NCBI GenBank assembly: GCA_963722495.1
Contig: CAVRND010000008.1
Location: 248,001 to 312,000 of the forward strand
Direction: 5' to 3'
DNA length: 64,000 bases
DNA from: Hyphomicrobium_A sp963722495
GTDB lineage: Bacteria > Pseudomonadota > Alphaproteobacteria > Rhizobiales > Hyphomicrobiaceae
In this document: piece after piece, positions 9,063-18,206 of the stretch
How the letters are laid out: each line of letters opens with the position of its first letter
How positions within the stretch are numbered: the first letter of the stretch is position 1
Made by a program: the position numbers and the translations under genes
The notes under the pieces: model-generated
Database searches by the model: none
Seen by the model: only the letters and a program-made list of their open reading frames with translations
What the model was told of the DNA's origin: nothing

Positions 9063-9099
9063 ACAAAACAACGGCGGCCGAAAAGTCGACCGCCGTTGT
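9063..9099 (-). terminator. Intrinsic terminator or attenuator between pqqA and pqqB
   Basis: A perfect 10-bp stem (9068-9077 with 9090-9099) encloses a 12-base loop. Read leftwards it is followed by TTTT. It stands 37 bases after the pqqA stop and before pqqB. A partial terminator here would make pqqA more abundant than pqqBCDE, as is known for pqq operons whose product consumes the PqqA peptide stoichiometrically. Confidence 0.7.
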
Positions 9100-9136
9100 C
9101 GGAAACTCACAGAGTTGGTGAGTGGATCGACAGTCT

Positions 9137-9226
9137 TTAGATGATGTCGATCTCAGCCGGCATGTACGAGGTAACCTCGAGGCCAACTTCCTGCTCACGA
9201 ACTGCGGGCTTGTTCCAAACCTTCAT
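9137..9226 (-). CDS. pqqA: PQQ precursor peptide
   Basis: 29 residues beginning MKVWNKPAVREQEVGLEV and ending SYMPAEIDII. Glu17 and Tyr21, in the obligatory E-x3-Y arrangement, are the two side chains joined and processed into PQQ. A very strong ribosome site (GGAGGAAGTT) stands directly upstream of the start. It is the first gene of the leftward pqqABCDE operon and is followed by a terminator-like hairpin. Confidence 0.97.
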   Translation of the reverse strand: MKVWNKPAVREQEVGLEVTSYMPAEIDII

Positions 9227-9801
9227 AACTTCCTCCTTATCGGCAAGATGCCGTCCAAAACTGGATGGCCCCGCCGAGGGCCCACCCGCTGGAGCGAAGA
9301 CCTTTTGTAAGGCTGCTCCAGTCTGCGGATCGGGACACGCGATGCCCTGACCGCCATGGCGGCTATAAACCACACGGCCCTCCGGAACGAAAGTAAATCG
9401 GTCTCACAAACGCGTGTGTGATCCGTCATCCAATCGTCGCGTTGCGGCTCGCAAATGCGAAGCCGTTTGCGGCCCTCGCGGCGCGACGCGGGGGAGGTGC
9501 TAGGTCGTCGTCTGATGGGGCCTTGCAACGCTCGCTGACAGACGCCGGCCGAGAGCGCGAACGAGCATCTCACTTGCTGGCGCAACTGCAAGCCGTGCAG
9601 CACATGTGAAGCGGATAGCCGGATAGCCAAGACGCCGCAAAGCTATGCCCAAACGTCACATGCGACTGAAAAATCGTTCTTATCTTTTGGCAAGGCGCCC
9701 TCGGCAATAGAAAATTCTACTTAGATCAACTATAACAGAGGGACCGGCCGGACGGGGCGCACGGGCTGCCGCTGTAGGCCGGTTTACCCTAACCGGTCAT
9801 C
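9227..9801. other. Gene-free spacer between divergent pqqA and cysG
   Basis: 575 bases without a supported gene. It must hold the promoters of both divergent operons. The stretch 9655-9740 is clearly richer in A and T (for example ACTTAGATCAACTATAACAG near 9718) and is the likeliest place for the cysG promoter, but no -35/-10 pair stands out. A short open frame at 9418-9609 has no family features and is not accepted. Confidence 0.5.
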
Positions 9802-11295
9802 ATGTTCGGCGCGCGGGCAGCGAAAGGTACGGCGTTGCGGTATTTCCCTATCTTCTTCGATCTCGACGGCCGCGACGTGCTCATCGTCGGTGGCGGCGAG
9901 AAGGCGTTGCAGAAGCTGCGCCTGCTCGCCAAGACGTCGGCGCGCCTGCGGATCGTTGCCGCGGACGTGAGCGCGGACATCGCCGCTGCCGCCGTCTCGA
10001 CGCTGGTGATCGAGCGCCACGCCTTTACCGAGGCCGACCTCGACGGGGCGGCATTGGTGTTTGCCGCCAGCGACGACACCGAGCTCGATGGGCGCGTCGC
10101 TGCGGCGGCCCGCGCCGGCGGCCTGCCGATCAACGTGGTCGACGGCCCGTCGCAGAGCAACTTCATCATGCCGGCCATCGTGGACCGCGATCCGATCGTC
10201 GTGGCCATCGGCACCGAAGGTGCCGCGCCCATTCTGGCGCGCGAGATCAAGGCCAAGATCGAGAGCTGGCTGCCGGCAAACTTCGGTCAGGTGGCCGAGC
10301 GTGCGCAAACGCTGCGCCGCCGCGTGCAGGAAGCCATCGCCGATCCCGTTGTGCGCCGCCGCACGTGGGAGGCGTTGCTGCAGGGCGTCTGGCGCAAGGC
10401 CGTATTGGCTGGCGACAACGATGCCGCCGACCGCGAGTTCGACCGCCAGCTCGCATCCGGAGGCGTGCAGCAGCAGCCCGTGGGCAGCGTCGCCCTGATT
10501 GGCTGCGGCCCGGGCGAGCCCGACCTCATTACGTTGAAAGCGCAGCAGCACCTGCAGTCCGCCGATGTCCTGGTCGTCGATCGTCTGGTCAACCCGGCCA
10601 TCCTCGAATACGCGCGCCGCGACGCCATCCGCATCGACGTCGGCAAGGAGCCGGAGGGCAATTCGGCGCTGCAGGACGACATCAACCGCATTCTCGTGCG
10701 CGAGGCGCTGAAGGGCCATCGCGTTGTGCGTCTCAAGGGCGGCGATGCCTTCGTATTCGGCCGCGCCGCCGAGGAGATGGCGGCTGTGCGCGCCGCCGGC
10801 ATTCCCGTCGAAGTTGTCCCCGGCATTACCGCCGCGCATGCCTGCGCGGCGAGCATCGGGCTACCGGTGACGCTGCGCACCAAGGTGCGCCAGTTCGCGG
10901 TGGTGACCGGCGCGTCGGCTGACGGGCCGTCTGAGCTGGACTGGGCGGCTCTGGCGCAGCCGGGCCAGGCGTTCGCCATATACATGGGCGTGCGCACGGC
11001 ACAGCATTTCCGCGACAAGCTGCTGGCTGCAGGAGCCGCGCCGCAAACGCCGGTGGTTATTGTCGAGAACGGCACGCTGGCCAGCGAGCGCGCGGTGGCG
11101 ACCGAGCTATCGTCGTTGGCAAGCGCCATTGCCGATTTGGGCATTCACGGGCCGGCGGTGATTTTCGTCGGCCTCGATTGGACTAGCGCGGGGCTGTCGC
11201 GACCCGACAAGGTCGAGGTATACGGGGGCCAACTCGCCCGCGACGGTGAAGCCGCGAAGGCTGACGCCGACGCCATGGCGCAGCACCTAAGGTAG
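9802..11295 (+). CDS. cysG: Siroheme synthase (trifunctional)
   Basis: 497 residues. It makes siroheme for the sulfite reductase encoded downstream. The N-terminal precorrin-2 dehydrogenase/ferrochelatase domain has the NAD loop DVLIVGGGEKALQKLRLL near residue 22 and NFIMPAIVDRDPIVVAIGTEGAAP near 120. The C-terminal uroporphyrinogen-III methyltransferase domain has ALIGCGPGEPDLITLKA near 230, VRLKGGDAFVFGRAAEE and VVPGITAAHACAA. Full length with both domains. cysJ follows within 65 bases. Confidence 0.96.
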   Translation: MFGARAAKGTALRYFPIFFDLDGRDVLIVGGGEKALQKLRLLAKTSARLRIVAADVSADIAAAAVSTLVIERHAFTEADLDGAALVFAASDDTELDGRVAAAARAGGLPINVVDGPSQSNFIMPAIVDRDPIVVAIGTEGAAPILAREIKAKIESWLPANFGQVAERAQTLRRRVQEAIADPVVRRRTWEALLQGVWRKAVLAGDNDAADREFDRQLASGGVQQQPVGSVALIGCGPGEPDLITLKAQQHLQSADVLVVDRLVNPAILEYARRDAIRIDVGKEPEGNSALQDDINRILVREALKGHRVVRLKGGDAFVFGRAAEEMAAVRAAGIPVEVVPGITAAHACAASIGLPVTLRTKVRQFAVVTGASADGPSELDWAALAQPGQAFAIYMGVRTAQHFRDKLLAAGAAPQTPVVIVENGTLASERAVATELSSLASAIADLGIHGPAVIFVGLDWTSAGLSRPDKVEVYGGQLARDGEAAKADADAMAQHLR

Positions 11296-11357
11296 ACCGC
11301 GAAACGTAGGTGGCAGTCTCCGCGGCCGCGGAGATGAAGAATGTCGAGGAGGCGTTT

Positions 11358-13142
11358 GTGACCGCCCAACCGTTGCTTCCGAAGAACGCACCGTTCACGC
11401 CGGAAGACATTGATGCACTGAATAGCGTCGTCGCTCGCACGACGCCGCAGCAGCGCGCCTGGCTTGCCGGCTTCTTCGCCGGTTTCGAGGCGGCGCAGGC
11501 CGGCGGGGCCCAGCCGCAAGCTGCAGTCGCGTCAAAGCCCCGGCAGGCATTGACGGTGCTTTACGCGAGCGAAAGCGGCAACGCCGAAGCGCTCGCCATG
11601 CGCACCAAGAAGCTGGCGCAGAAGCATGGTCTCGATGCCAAGATCGTCGACTTCGCTGACGCCGACCTTGCCGTCCTGTCGAAAGCGAAGAACCTGATCG
11701 TGTTCGCGTCCACCTGGGGCGAGGGCGATCCGCCGAGCCGTGCCGTCGACTTCTACACGGCGCTGATGGGCCCCGAGGCGCCGCGTATCGAGGGCGTGCG
11801 CTTCGCCGTCCTGGCGCTGGGCGACACGGCGTATGTGCAGTTCTGCGCCACCGGCAAGGCGATCGACGAGCGCCTCGAGGCGCTGGGCGGCAAGCGCGCT
11901 TTCGACCGCGTCGACCTCGACCTCGACTATTCCAAGCAGGCGGCCGAGTGGACCGAAAAGGCGCTGGGCGAGCTTGCTCCGGCCGAGTCCGCCGGCACGG
12001 CGACGGTCGTGCACGTCGACTTCAAGGGCGGCGCGCAGTTCGCCGACGATGACGAGCCGCAGTTCACCGCCGAGAACCCGCTCACCGGCGAGATTGCGAC
12101 TCTGGTCAATCTCAACGGCACCGGCTCGACCCGTGAGACCTGGCACGTCGAGATCGCCGCCGAAGCGCCCGGCTTCTCGTATCTGCCCGGCGATGCCATC
12201 GGCATTTTGCCGGAGAACGATTCGGGGATAGCGCTGCAACTGGCCGAAGCCGTCGGCCTCGGCGCCGACGGAGCTGCCGTGCAAAAGCTGCGCGAGCGCT
12301 ACGACGTGACGACGCTGTCGCGCGCGCTCGTCGAGTCGTACGCCAAGCTCACGCAGCGCATCGACTTGACCCACCTCGCCGATCAGAAGGCGTTCACGGA
12401 GTTCGCCGAAGACCGCCAGCTCATCGACCTGTTCGAGCGTTATCCCGAGAAGCTCACCGCCGACCAGTTGTTCGGCCTACTGCGCCCGCTGCCCGGGCGT
12501 TTGTACTCTGTCGCATCGAGCCCGAAGGCACACCCCGGTGAAGCGCATCTGCTCGTCGGCGCCGTGCGCTGGGAATCCTACGGCAAGAAGCGCGGCGGCG
12601 TTGCGTCGACCTACTTTGCCGACCGCCGGCGTGTGGGCGATCCGGTGCGCGTCTACGTCAAGCCGAACCGCCATTTCCGGCTGCCCGAGGACGGCAATCG
12701 CCCGATCATCATGATCGGCGCGGGCACTGGCGTGGCGCCCTACCGCGCCTTCGTCGAGGATCGCGCCGAGGACGGCGCCAAGGGCAAAAGCTGGCTGTTC
12801 TTCGGCGAGCGCAACTTCACCAACGACTTCCTCTACCAGCTCGAGTGGCAGGAGGCCCTGGAGTCCGGCACCCTGTCGCGCATCGACGTCGCCTTCTCGC
12901 GCGACCAGCCTGAGAAGATCTACGTGCAGCAGCGGCTGTGGGAAGCGCGGGCCGACCTGTTGAAATGGGTCGACGAAGGCGCCCACATCTACGTATGCGG
13001 CGACGAGAAGGGCATGGCGCGCGATGTCGACGTCATGCTCGGCCGCATCCTCGCGGAAGCGGCGCGCGGCGACGACGAGGCTGGGCGCGCCAAGCTGAAA
13101 GAACTGACCAAATCCGGCCGCTACCAGCGCGACGTATATTGA
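11358..13142 (+). CDS. cysJ: Sulfite reductase flavoprotein, alpha component (diflavin reductase)
   Basis: About 594 residues. It passes electrons from NADPH through FAD and FMN to CysI. The flavodoxin domain is LTVLYASESGNAEALAMRTK near residue 60 and FASTWGEGDPPSRA; the FAD/NADPH part has RLYSVASSPKAHPGEAHL, IMIGAGTGVAPYRAFVEDR, WLFFGERNF and HIYVCGDEKGMARDV, ending GRYQRDVY. The GTG at 11358 is chosen for its AGGAGG at 11347-11352; upstream starts at 11310 (GTG) and 11334 (ATG) are in frame but lack a good site. It lies 37 bases before cysI. Confidence 0.93.
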   Translation: MTAQPLLPKNAPFTPEDIDALNSVVARTTPQQRAWLAGFFAGFEAAQAGGAQPQAAVASKPRQALTVLYASESGNAEALAMRTKKLAQKHGLDAKIVDFADADLAVLSKAKNLIVFASTWGEGDPPSRAVDFYTALMGPEAPRIEGVRFAVLALGDTAYVQFCATGKAIDERLEALGGKRAFDRVDLDLDYSKQAAEWTEKALGELAPAESAGTATVVHVDFKGGAQFADDDEPQFTAENPLTGEIATLVNLNGTGSTRETWHVEIAAEAPGFSYLPGDAIGILPENDSGIALQLAEAVGLGADGAAVQKLRERYDVTTLSRALVESYAKLTQRIDLTHLADQKAFTEFAEDRQLIDLFERYPEKLTADQLFGLLRPLPGRLYSVASSPKAHPGEAHLLVGAVRWESYGKKRGGVASTYFADRRRVGDPVRVYVKPNRHFRLPEDGNRPIIMIGAGTGVAPYRAFVEDRAEDGAKGKSWLFFGERNFTNDFLYQLEWQEALESGTLSRIDVAFSRDQPEKIYVQQRLWEARADLLKWVDEGAHIYVCGDEKGMARDVDVMLGRILAEAARGDDEAGRAKLKELTKSGRYQRDVY

Positions 13143-13179
13143 TGCGCGGGCGCCGAGCCCCGCTACAGGACGAGCAGAG

Positions 13180-14910
13180 ATGACCGAAGACAAGCGCGCC
13201 AAGAACGAGATCATCAAGGAGAACAGCCATCTGCTGCGCGGCACGATCGCGGAAGGGTTGGCTGACGTGTCTACGGGCGCCATCTCCGAAGACGACTCGC
13301 AGCTGACCAAGTTCCACGGCACCTATCTGCAGGACGACCGCGACGTACGCCCGGAGCGCGCCAAGAAGAAGCTGGAGAAGGCTTACAGCTTCATGATCCG
13401 CGTGCGGCTGCCCGGCGGCGTGACGACATCCAAGCAGTGGCTGCAGCTCGACGCCATCGCCGGCACCTACGCCAACCACACGCTGCGCCTGACGACGCGG
13501 CAGACGTTCCAGTTCCACGGCGTCATCAAGTCGAACATGAAGCGGACGATGCAGGCGATCAATGCCGCACTGCTCGACACACTCGCCGCCTGCGGCGACG
13601 TCAACCGCAACGTCATGGCGGCGTCGAACCCGTTCCTGTCGAAGTCGCACATCGCTGCGCACAAGCTCGCGGTCGACGTCAGCGCCCACCTTCTCCCGAT
13701 GACCGGCGCCTATCACGAGATCTGGCTCGACGGAGAGCAGGTGATCGACGAAAGCCGGCCGGCGAAGACGGAAGAGGAGCCGATCTACGGCACCCACTAC
13801 CTGCCGCGCAAATTCAAGATCGTCATCGCCGTGCCGCCGTCGAACGACGTCGACATCTTCGCGCACGACCTGGGCTACATCGCCATCGTCGACAGCGGCA
13901 AGCTGGTCGGCTGGAACGTCACCGTCGGTGGCGGCATGGGTATGACGCACGGCGAGCCCGATACTTTTCCGCGTACCGCCGATCTGCTCGGCTTCTGCAC
14001 GCCCGAGCAGGCCGTGGATGTCGCGGAGAAGATCGTCACCGTGCAGCGCGACTGGGGCAACCGGAACAGCCGCAAGCGCGCGCGCCTGAAATACACCATC
14101 GAGGATCGCGGGCTCGGCCCCTTCCGCGACGAGGTCAACCGTCGGCTGGGCTACGCGCTGGGCGAGCCGCGTCCGTACGAGTTCACGTCGACGGGCGATG
14201 TCATCGGTTGGGAGCAGGGCGCCGACAAGAAATGGCACCTCACGGTGTTCATCGAGAACGGCCGCATCAAGGACCTGCCGGGTTGGTCGTTACGCACCGC
14301 GTTGCGCGAGATCGCCGAGGTGCATCCGGGCGGTTTCGTCGTCACGGCCAATCAGAACCTCATCATCACAAACGTGCCCGCAAAGTCGAAGGCGAAGATC
14401 GAGGCCATCCTCAAAGAAAACGGCATCGCCATCGGCACAGGTTTATCCGGGCTGCGCCGCGGTAGCATGGCCTGCGTGGCGCTGCCGACGTGCGGGCTGG
14501 CGCTGGCCGAGAGCGAGCGCTTTCTGCCCGAGCTGCTGACAGCGCTCGAAGAGTCGCTCGACAGGGCCGGCCTCAAGGACGACGACATCGTCATCCGCAT
14601 GACCGGCTGCCCCAACGGCTGCGCGCGTCCATATCTTGCCGAGATCGGCCTCGTTGGTCGCAACCCCGGGCTCTACAACCTCTATCTCGGCGCCGCGTTC
14701 AATGGCGAGCGGCTGAACAAGCTGCACGCCGAGGATGTCGACAAATCACGCATCGTCGGGCTGCTGGAGCCGATGTTCGCGCGCTACGCCAAAGAGCGCG
14801 AGGAGGGCGAGCACTTCGGAGACTTCGTCATCCGCGCCGGCTACGTGCGCGCCACGACGGCCGGCAACCGCTTCCACGCCGACCTCGACCTCGTGAAGAC
14901 GGTCAGCTGA
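13180..14910 (+). CDS. cysI: Sulfite reductase hemoprotein, beta component
   Basis: 576 residues. It reduces sulfite to sulfide using a coupled siroheme and 4Fe-4S cluster. Typical features: LKFHGTYLQDDRD-like start (LTKFHGTYLQDDRDVRPER), RLTTRQTFQFHGV near residue 105, and the four cluster cysteines in CVALPTCGLALAESER near 430 and TGCPNGCARPY near 475. It closes the rightward cysGJI operon and ends directly before an inverted repeat. Confidence 0.95.
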   Translation: MTEDKRAKNEIIKENSHLLRGTIAEGLADVSTGAISEDDSQLTKFHGTYLQDDRDVRPERAKKKLEKAYSFMIRVRLPGGVTTSKQWLQLDAIAGTYANHTLRLTTRQTFQFHGVIKSNMKRTMQAINAALLDTLAACGDVNRNVMAASNPFLSKSHIAAHKLAVDVSAHLLPMTGAYHEIWLDGEQVIDESRPAKTEEEPIYGTHYLPRKFKIVIAVPPSNDVDIFAHDLGYIAIVDSGKLVGWNVTVGGGMGMTHGEPDTFPRTADLLGFCTPEQAVDVAEKIVTVQRDWGNRNSRKRARLKYTIEDRGLGPFRDEVNRRLGYALGEPRPYEFTSTGDVIGWEQGADKKWHLTVFIENGRIKDLPGWSLRTALREIAEVHPGGFVVTANQNLIITNVPAKSKAKIEAILKENGIAIGTGLSGLRRGSMACVALPTCGLALAESERFLPELLTALEESLDRAGLKDDDIVIRMTGCPNGCARPYLAEIGLVGRNPGLYNLYLGAAFNGERLNKLHAEDVDKSRIVGLLEPMFARYAKEREEGEHFGDFVIRAGYVRATTAGNRFHADLDLVKTVS

Positions 14911-14913
14911 GAT

Positions 14914-14985
14914 TGGGCAATAGGCACTGGGCAATCGGCAATGGCGAGCACGGTCCCATTGCCTAATGCCTATCGCCCATTGCCT
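14914..14985. repeat. Inverted array of GGCAAT units between convergent genes
   Basis: Four to five short units of the type GGCAATA or GGCAATC run one way and then in reverse complement. The inner arms GGCAATGG (14937-14944) and CCATTGCC (14956-14963) pair around a short loop. It fills the gap between the cysI stop and the convergent TauE/SafE gene and could act as a two-way terminator. Similar GGCAATAGGCA repeats recur in genomes of this bacterial group, from memory. Confidence 0.6.
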
Positions 14986-14989
14986 GAAC

Positions 14990-15796
14990 TTAGTGGCGCA
15001 TGGGGTTGAGGAGCGCGTAGGCGGCCCAGAACAGCACAAGCGCCAGCGCGACGCGCAGCACCCAGTCAGGCACGAGCCCTGTGATGCGCGAGCCGAGCGC
15101 GATGCCCGGCACCGATCCCACCAAAAGCAACCCGAGCAGCGGCACGTCGACATTGCCCATGCCGAAGTGGCTGGCACCCGCGAGGAATGTCAGTGGGATC
15201 GCGTGCACGATGTCGGTACCAACAAGGCGCCGTGCCGACAGCGCGTGGTAGAGGACCGTCAACGCGACGACGCCGATGGCGCCGGCGCCGACCGACGTCA
15301 GGGCGACGAGTACCCCCAGCACCAGTCCGAGCAGCAGCGTCGGCCCCGGTCGGACGGTCGACAACTCGGCGGGATCGAAAGCCGCCATCGCGTAGCGCTT
15401 CAGCAGCGGATAGGCGGCGACGCACAGCGCGCTGACGACGAGGGCGAACGCCAGCACCTTGCGGATGATGCCGGCGAGCACATGGACGTCGGGCGCGGTC
15501 AGGTAGATCCAAGCCAGCACCACCGCGGCGCCGGGCAGGCTGCCGGTCGCCAGCCAGCGCACGATCGGCCAGTTGACGTTGCCGAGCGAGTGATGCCGCC
15601 AGGCGGCGCTTGCCTTGGTGATGGAAGCGAACAGCAAGTCCGTCCCGACGGCCATCACCGGCGGGACACCGATGCCGGAGATGAGAAACGGTGTCATCAG
15701 CGAGCCGGCGCCGACGCCGGTAAGGCCCACGAGGAAGCCGACGGCAAAGCCGCCGAAGACGATGACGGGCCAGGCGCCCGAGTGCAGAAATTCCAT
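14990..15796 (-). CDS. TauE/SafE family membrane permease
   Basis: 268 residues, eight or so hydrophobic segments. The two half repeats of the family start GFAVGFLVGLTGVGAGSLMTPFL (residues 16-38, read as two overlapping stretches) and ALTSVGAGAIGVVAL near residue 165. Family members move sulfite, sulfoacetate, taurine or other sulfur anions. The position among sulfate assimilation genes suggests a sulfate or sulfite role. No CysTWA or CysZ transporter genes are in view, so one of the two permeases may be the uptake system; direction and substrate are inference. Confidence 0.85.
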   Translation of the reverse strand: MEFLHSGAWPVIVFGGFAVGFLVGLTGVGAGSLMTPFLISGIGVPPVMAVGTDLLFASITKASAAWRHHSLGNVNWPIVRWLATGSLPGAAVVLAWIYLTAPDVHVLAGIIRKVLAFALVVSALCVAAYPLLKRYAMAAFDPAELSTVRPGPTLLLGLVLGVLVALTSVGAGAIGVVALTVLYHALSARRLVGTDIVHAIPLTFLAGASHFGMGNVDVPLLGLLLVGSVPGIALGSRITGLVPDWVLRVALALVLFWAAYALLNPMRH

Positions 15797-15907
15797 GAAA
15801 AGACAGGCTCGTGAACGTTTCTTGGGGCGCCTCTTGGGGGGCGACCTTATCCGTTATCTTGGATGGTTCAACCGCAGAAACGGAGCCGTGGGCGCCGCAT
15901 CGGGAGC

Positions 15908-16651
15908 CTAGGTCAGGGCCGCGACGATGGTGCGCAGGCTCAGGATGGCCACAACACAGCCGACCAGGATCATCAGCACCTTGTCGGGCAGCATTTTCGT
16001 CGCGTAGGCGGCAAACGGGGCGGCGATGACGCCGCCGATGATTAGGCCGCTGATGATCGGCCAGAGCTCTAGGCCGATGGTGGCGACGAACGTCGCCGAG
16101 ATGGTGAGCGTGACGAAAAACTCGGCGAGGTTGACCGACCCGATGGCATAGCGCGGCGTCGTGCCCTGGCCGATGAGCGTCGACGTGACGATCGGGCCCC
16201 AGCCGCCACCGCCGATGGAGTCGAGCAGACCGCCGACGAATCCGAGCGGCGCCACGCGCGAAGGCGCGGCGCCTTCCGAGACGCGCTTGGTGAGGGCTTT
16301 CCAGACAATCAGAAGCCCCATGAGCAGGAGATACGCGCTGATGAACGGCTTGACCTTGTCGCCGTCCAGGTTGGTGAGAATGTAGGCGCCAATGGCGCCG
16401 CCGATCGCACCCGGCACGGCAAGGCGCAAAAGCAGCTTGCGGTCGACGTTGCCGAACTTCCAATGCGAAGCGCCGGATACGGCAGTGGTGAAGGTTTCAG
16501 CCGCGTGAACGCAGGCGCTCGCCGTGGCTGGCGGCACGCCGAGGCTCAGTAGCACTGAAGTGGAAATGACGCCGTACGCCATGCCGATGGCGCCATCGAC
16601 CATTTGCGCCGCGAAGCCCACGGCGACGAACAAGAGCAGGTCTTCCCACAT
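15908..16651 (-). CDS. TauE/SafE family membrane permease (second copy)
   Basis: 247 residues and hydrophobic throughout. N-terminal FAAQMVDGAIGMAYGVIS and central GFVGGLLDSIGGGGWGPIV are the paired family motifs. It is not a recent duplicate of the neighbouring permease: its N-terminal HAAETFTTAVSGASHWKFGN segment is of the subgroup annotated as sulfite exporter. It lies between cysN and the first permease on the same strand, probably in the leftward cysHDN operon. Confidence 0.86.
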   Translation of the reverse strand: MWEDLLLFVAVGFAAQMVDGAIGMAYGVISTSVLLSLGVPPATASACVHAAETFTTAVSGASHWKFGNVDRKLLLRLAVPGAIGGAIGAYILTNLDGDKVKPFISAYLLLMGLLIVWKALTKRVSEGAAPSRVAPLGFVGGLLDSIGGGGWGPIVTSTLIGQGTTPRYAIGSVNLAEFFVTLTISATFVATIGLELWPIISGLIIGGVIAAPFAAYATKMLPDKVLMILVGCVVAILSLRTIVAALT

Positions 16652-16736
16652 ATAGCTGGCTCACACCTTTTCAGCCGGAACGCCGCGTTCGGTATAACGA
16701 ATACCGAACGCGCGCTACCATGCAACGTAGGAGCCG

Positions 16737-18206
16737 TTAAAGCTCGATTTTGACAGGAATGCCTGCAGCGTGCAGCAGCAGCGCCGCCTCGCTGGCGCGC
16801 CTCTGGAATTCGCGGCGGTCCTCGTCGCTGTCACCGAGATCGCGGCACAGACCGCGCTCGAGTAGCTCGCGCGTCAACTTGAAAGCCGATGCGTTGGCGA
16901 CGTCGCCTTTGGTCGCCGCGCTGATGACGCCGCCAGCGACGGTGGCGCCCGTGATGGCGTCAACGATGAGGAAGGCGCCCGTCGGCTGATTGTCGGCGAA
17001 CGTATCGACGGCAACCGGACGGCCCAGCGTGATTGAGGCGATGGCGATGTCGTTGACGCCGCACTTCTCCGACGGTTGGGCCACCAAAGTTTCCAGGTCG
17101 AGCAGCGACTTGATGGCGATGGTCGAGATGGGAGCGAGGTCGGTGGCCGTGCGCAGGAAATAGCCGGAGGCGGGATCGAACGGCGTCTCCCACAGCCACA
17201 CGAGGCGCGCCTCGAGCTGCGAGGCGACAGTCGGCAGGCTGTTGGTCAACGAGAGCGTGGCGCCGCGCGCGACGTCGATATCGGTGTCGAGCTGCAGGGC
17301 GACGGCTTGGCCCTGTTTGGCCAGTTCCAAGTCGCGATCCATGGTGGCGATGCGCAAAACATGCGCGCTCTGGCCGCTCACCACGTCGGTGACGCGGTCG
17401 CCGACGCTGATGCAGCCGGACACGACGGTGCCGGCGAGACCGCGGAAGTCGAGGCCGTCGCGCAGCACCGTCTGCACCGGCATGCGGAACGGTCCGCGCG
17501 GGGTAATGTCGCGCGGCGGGATGCGCTCCAAGTGCTCGAGCAGATGCGGCCCGGTGTACCAGGGCATGTGCTCGGACTTGCGGGCGACGTTGTCGCCGCC
17601 GACGGCGGACACCGGAATGGCGATCGCCTCGCGGAAGCCGAAGCGCAGCGTGAGTTCGCGGAAGTCAGCCTCGATGGCGCGGAATTTCTCCTGCGACCAG
17701 TCGGCGAGATCCATCTTGTTGACGGCGAGGACGACGCGCTTCACGCCGACGATGTCGAGAATGGCGGCGTGGCGTCGCGTCTGGCGCTTCACGCCGTGGC
17801 GCGCATCGACCAGCATGATGGCGACGTCGGCGTGCGAGGCGCCCGACGCCATATTGCGCGTGTACTGTTCGTGGCCTGGGCTGTCGATGACGACGAAGCG
17901 GCGCGTCTCGGTATCGAAATAGCGCCAGGCGATGTCGATGGTGATGCCCTGCTCGCGCTCTGCGACGAGGCCGTCGAGCAGCAGGCTGAAGTCGGGATGG
18001 GCGCCGGCAGTCGCGGCATTCGACGAGCGGTTGATGGTCTCGCGCTGGTCGTCATAGAGGTCGGAAGCGTCCCACAGCAGACGGCCGATCAGCGTCGACT
18101 TACCGTCGTCGACCGATCCGCACGTCAGCAGGTGCAGGATGCCATTCAGCTCTTGCGTGGGTGCAGGCGCGAGGTCTTCGCGTCTGATAGCCGTGACCGC
18201 CGTCAT
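16737..18206 (-). CDS. cysN: Sulfate adenylyltransferase, GTPase subunit
   Basis: 489 residues. With CysD it makes adenosine 5'-phosphosulfate, driven by GTP hydrolysis. GTP sites: LTCGSVDDGKSTLIGRLL near residue 28 (P-loop), DSPGHEQYTRNM near 108, and NKMDL near 163. The protein stops where CysN ends; there is no C-terminal APS kinase (CysC) domain, which fits an APS reductase pathway without PAPS. Its start overlaps the cysD stop by one base (TGATG). Confidence 0.95.
   Translation of the reverse strand: MTAVTAIRREDLAPAPTQELNGILHLLTCGSVDDGKSTLIGRLLWDASDLYDDQRETINRSSNAATAGAHPDFSLLLDGLVAEREQGITIDIAWRYFDTETRRFVVIDSPGHEQYTRNMASGASHADVAIMLVDARHGVKRQTRRHAAILDIVGVKRVVLAVNKMDLADWSQEKFRAIEADFRELTLRFGFREAIAIPVSAVGGDNVARKSEHMPWYTGPHLLEHLERIPPRDITPRGPFRMPVQTVLRDGLDFRGLAGTVVSGCISVGDRVTDVVSGQSAHVLRIATMDRDLELAKQGQAVALQLDTDIDVARGATLSLTNSLPTVASQLEARLVWLWETPFDPASGYFLRTATDLAPISTIAIKSLLDLETLVAQPSEKCGVNDIAIASITLGRPVAVDTFADNQPTGAFLIVDAITGATVAGGVISAATKGDVANASAFKLTRELLERGLCRDLGDSDEDRREFQRRASEAALLLHAAGIPVKIEL

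Noticed and set aside
9418..9609. 63-residue open frame in the pqqA-cysG spacer
   Set aside because: No ribosome site, Arg/Ala-rich composition and no family feature.
9784..10839. Long open frame opposite cysG
   Set aside because: It mirrors cysG in a GC-rich gene, has no recognisable motif and is rich in His/Arg/Asp as such shadows are. Similar shadows oppose pgm, cysJ, cysI, thiolase and others.
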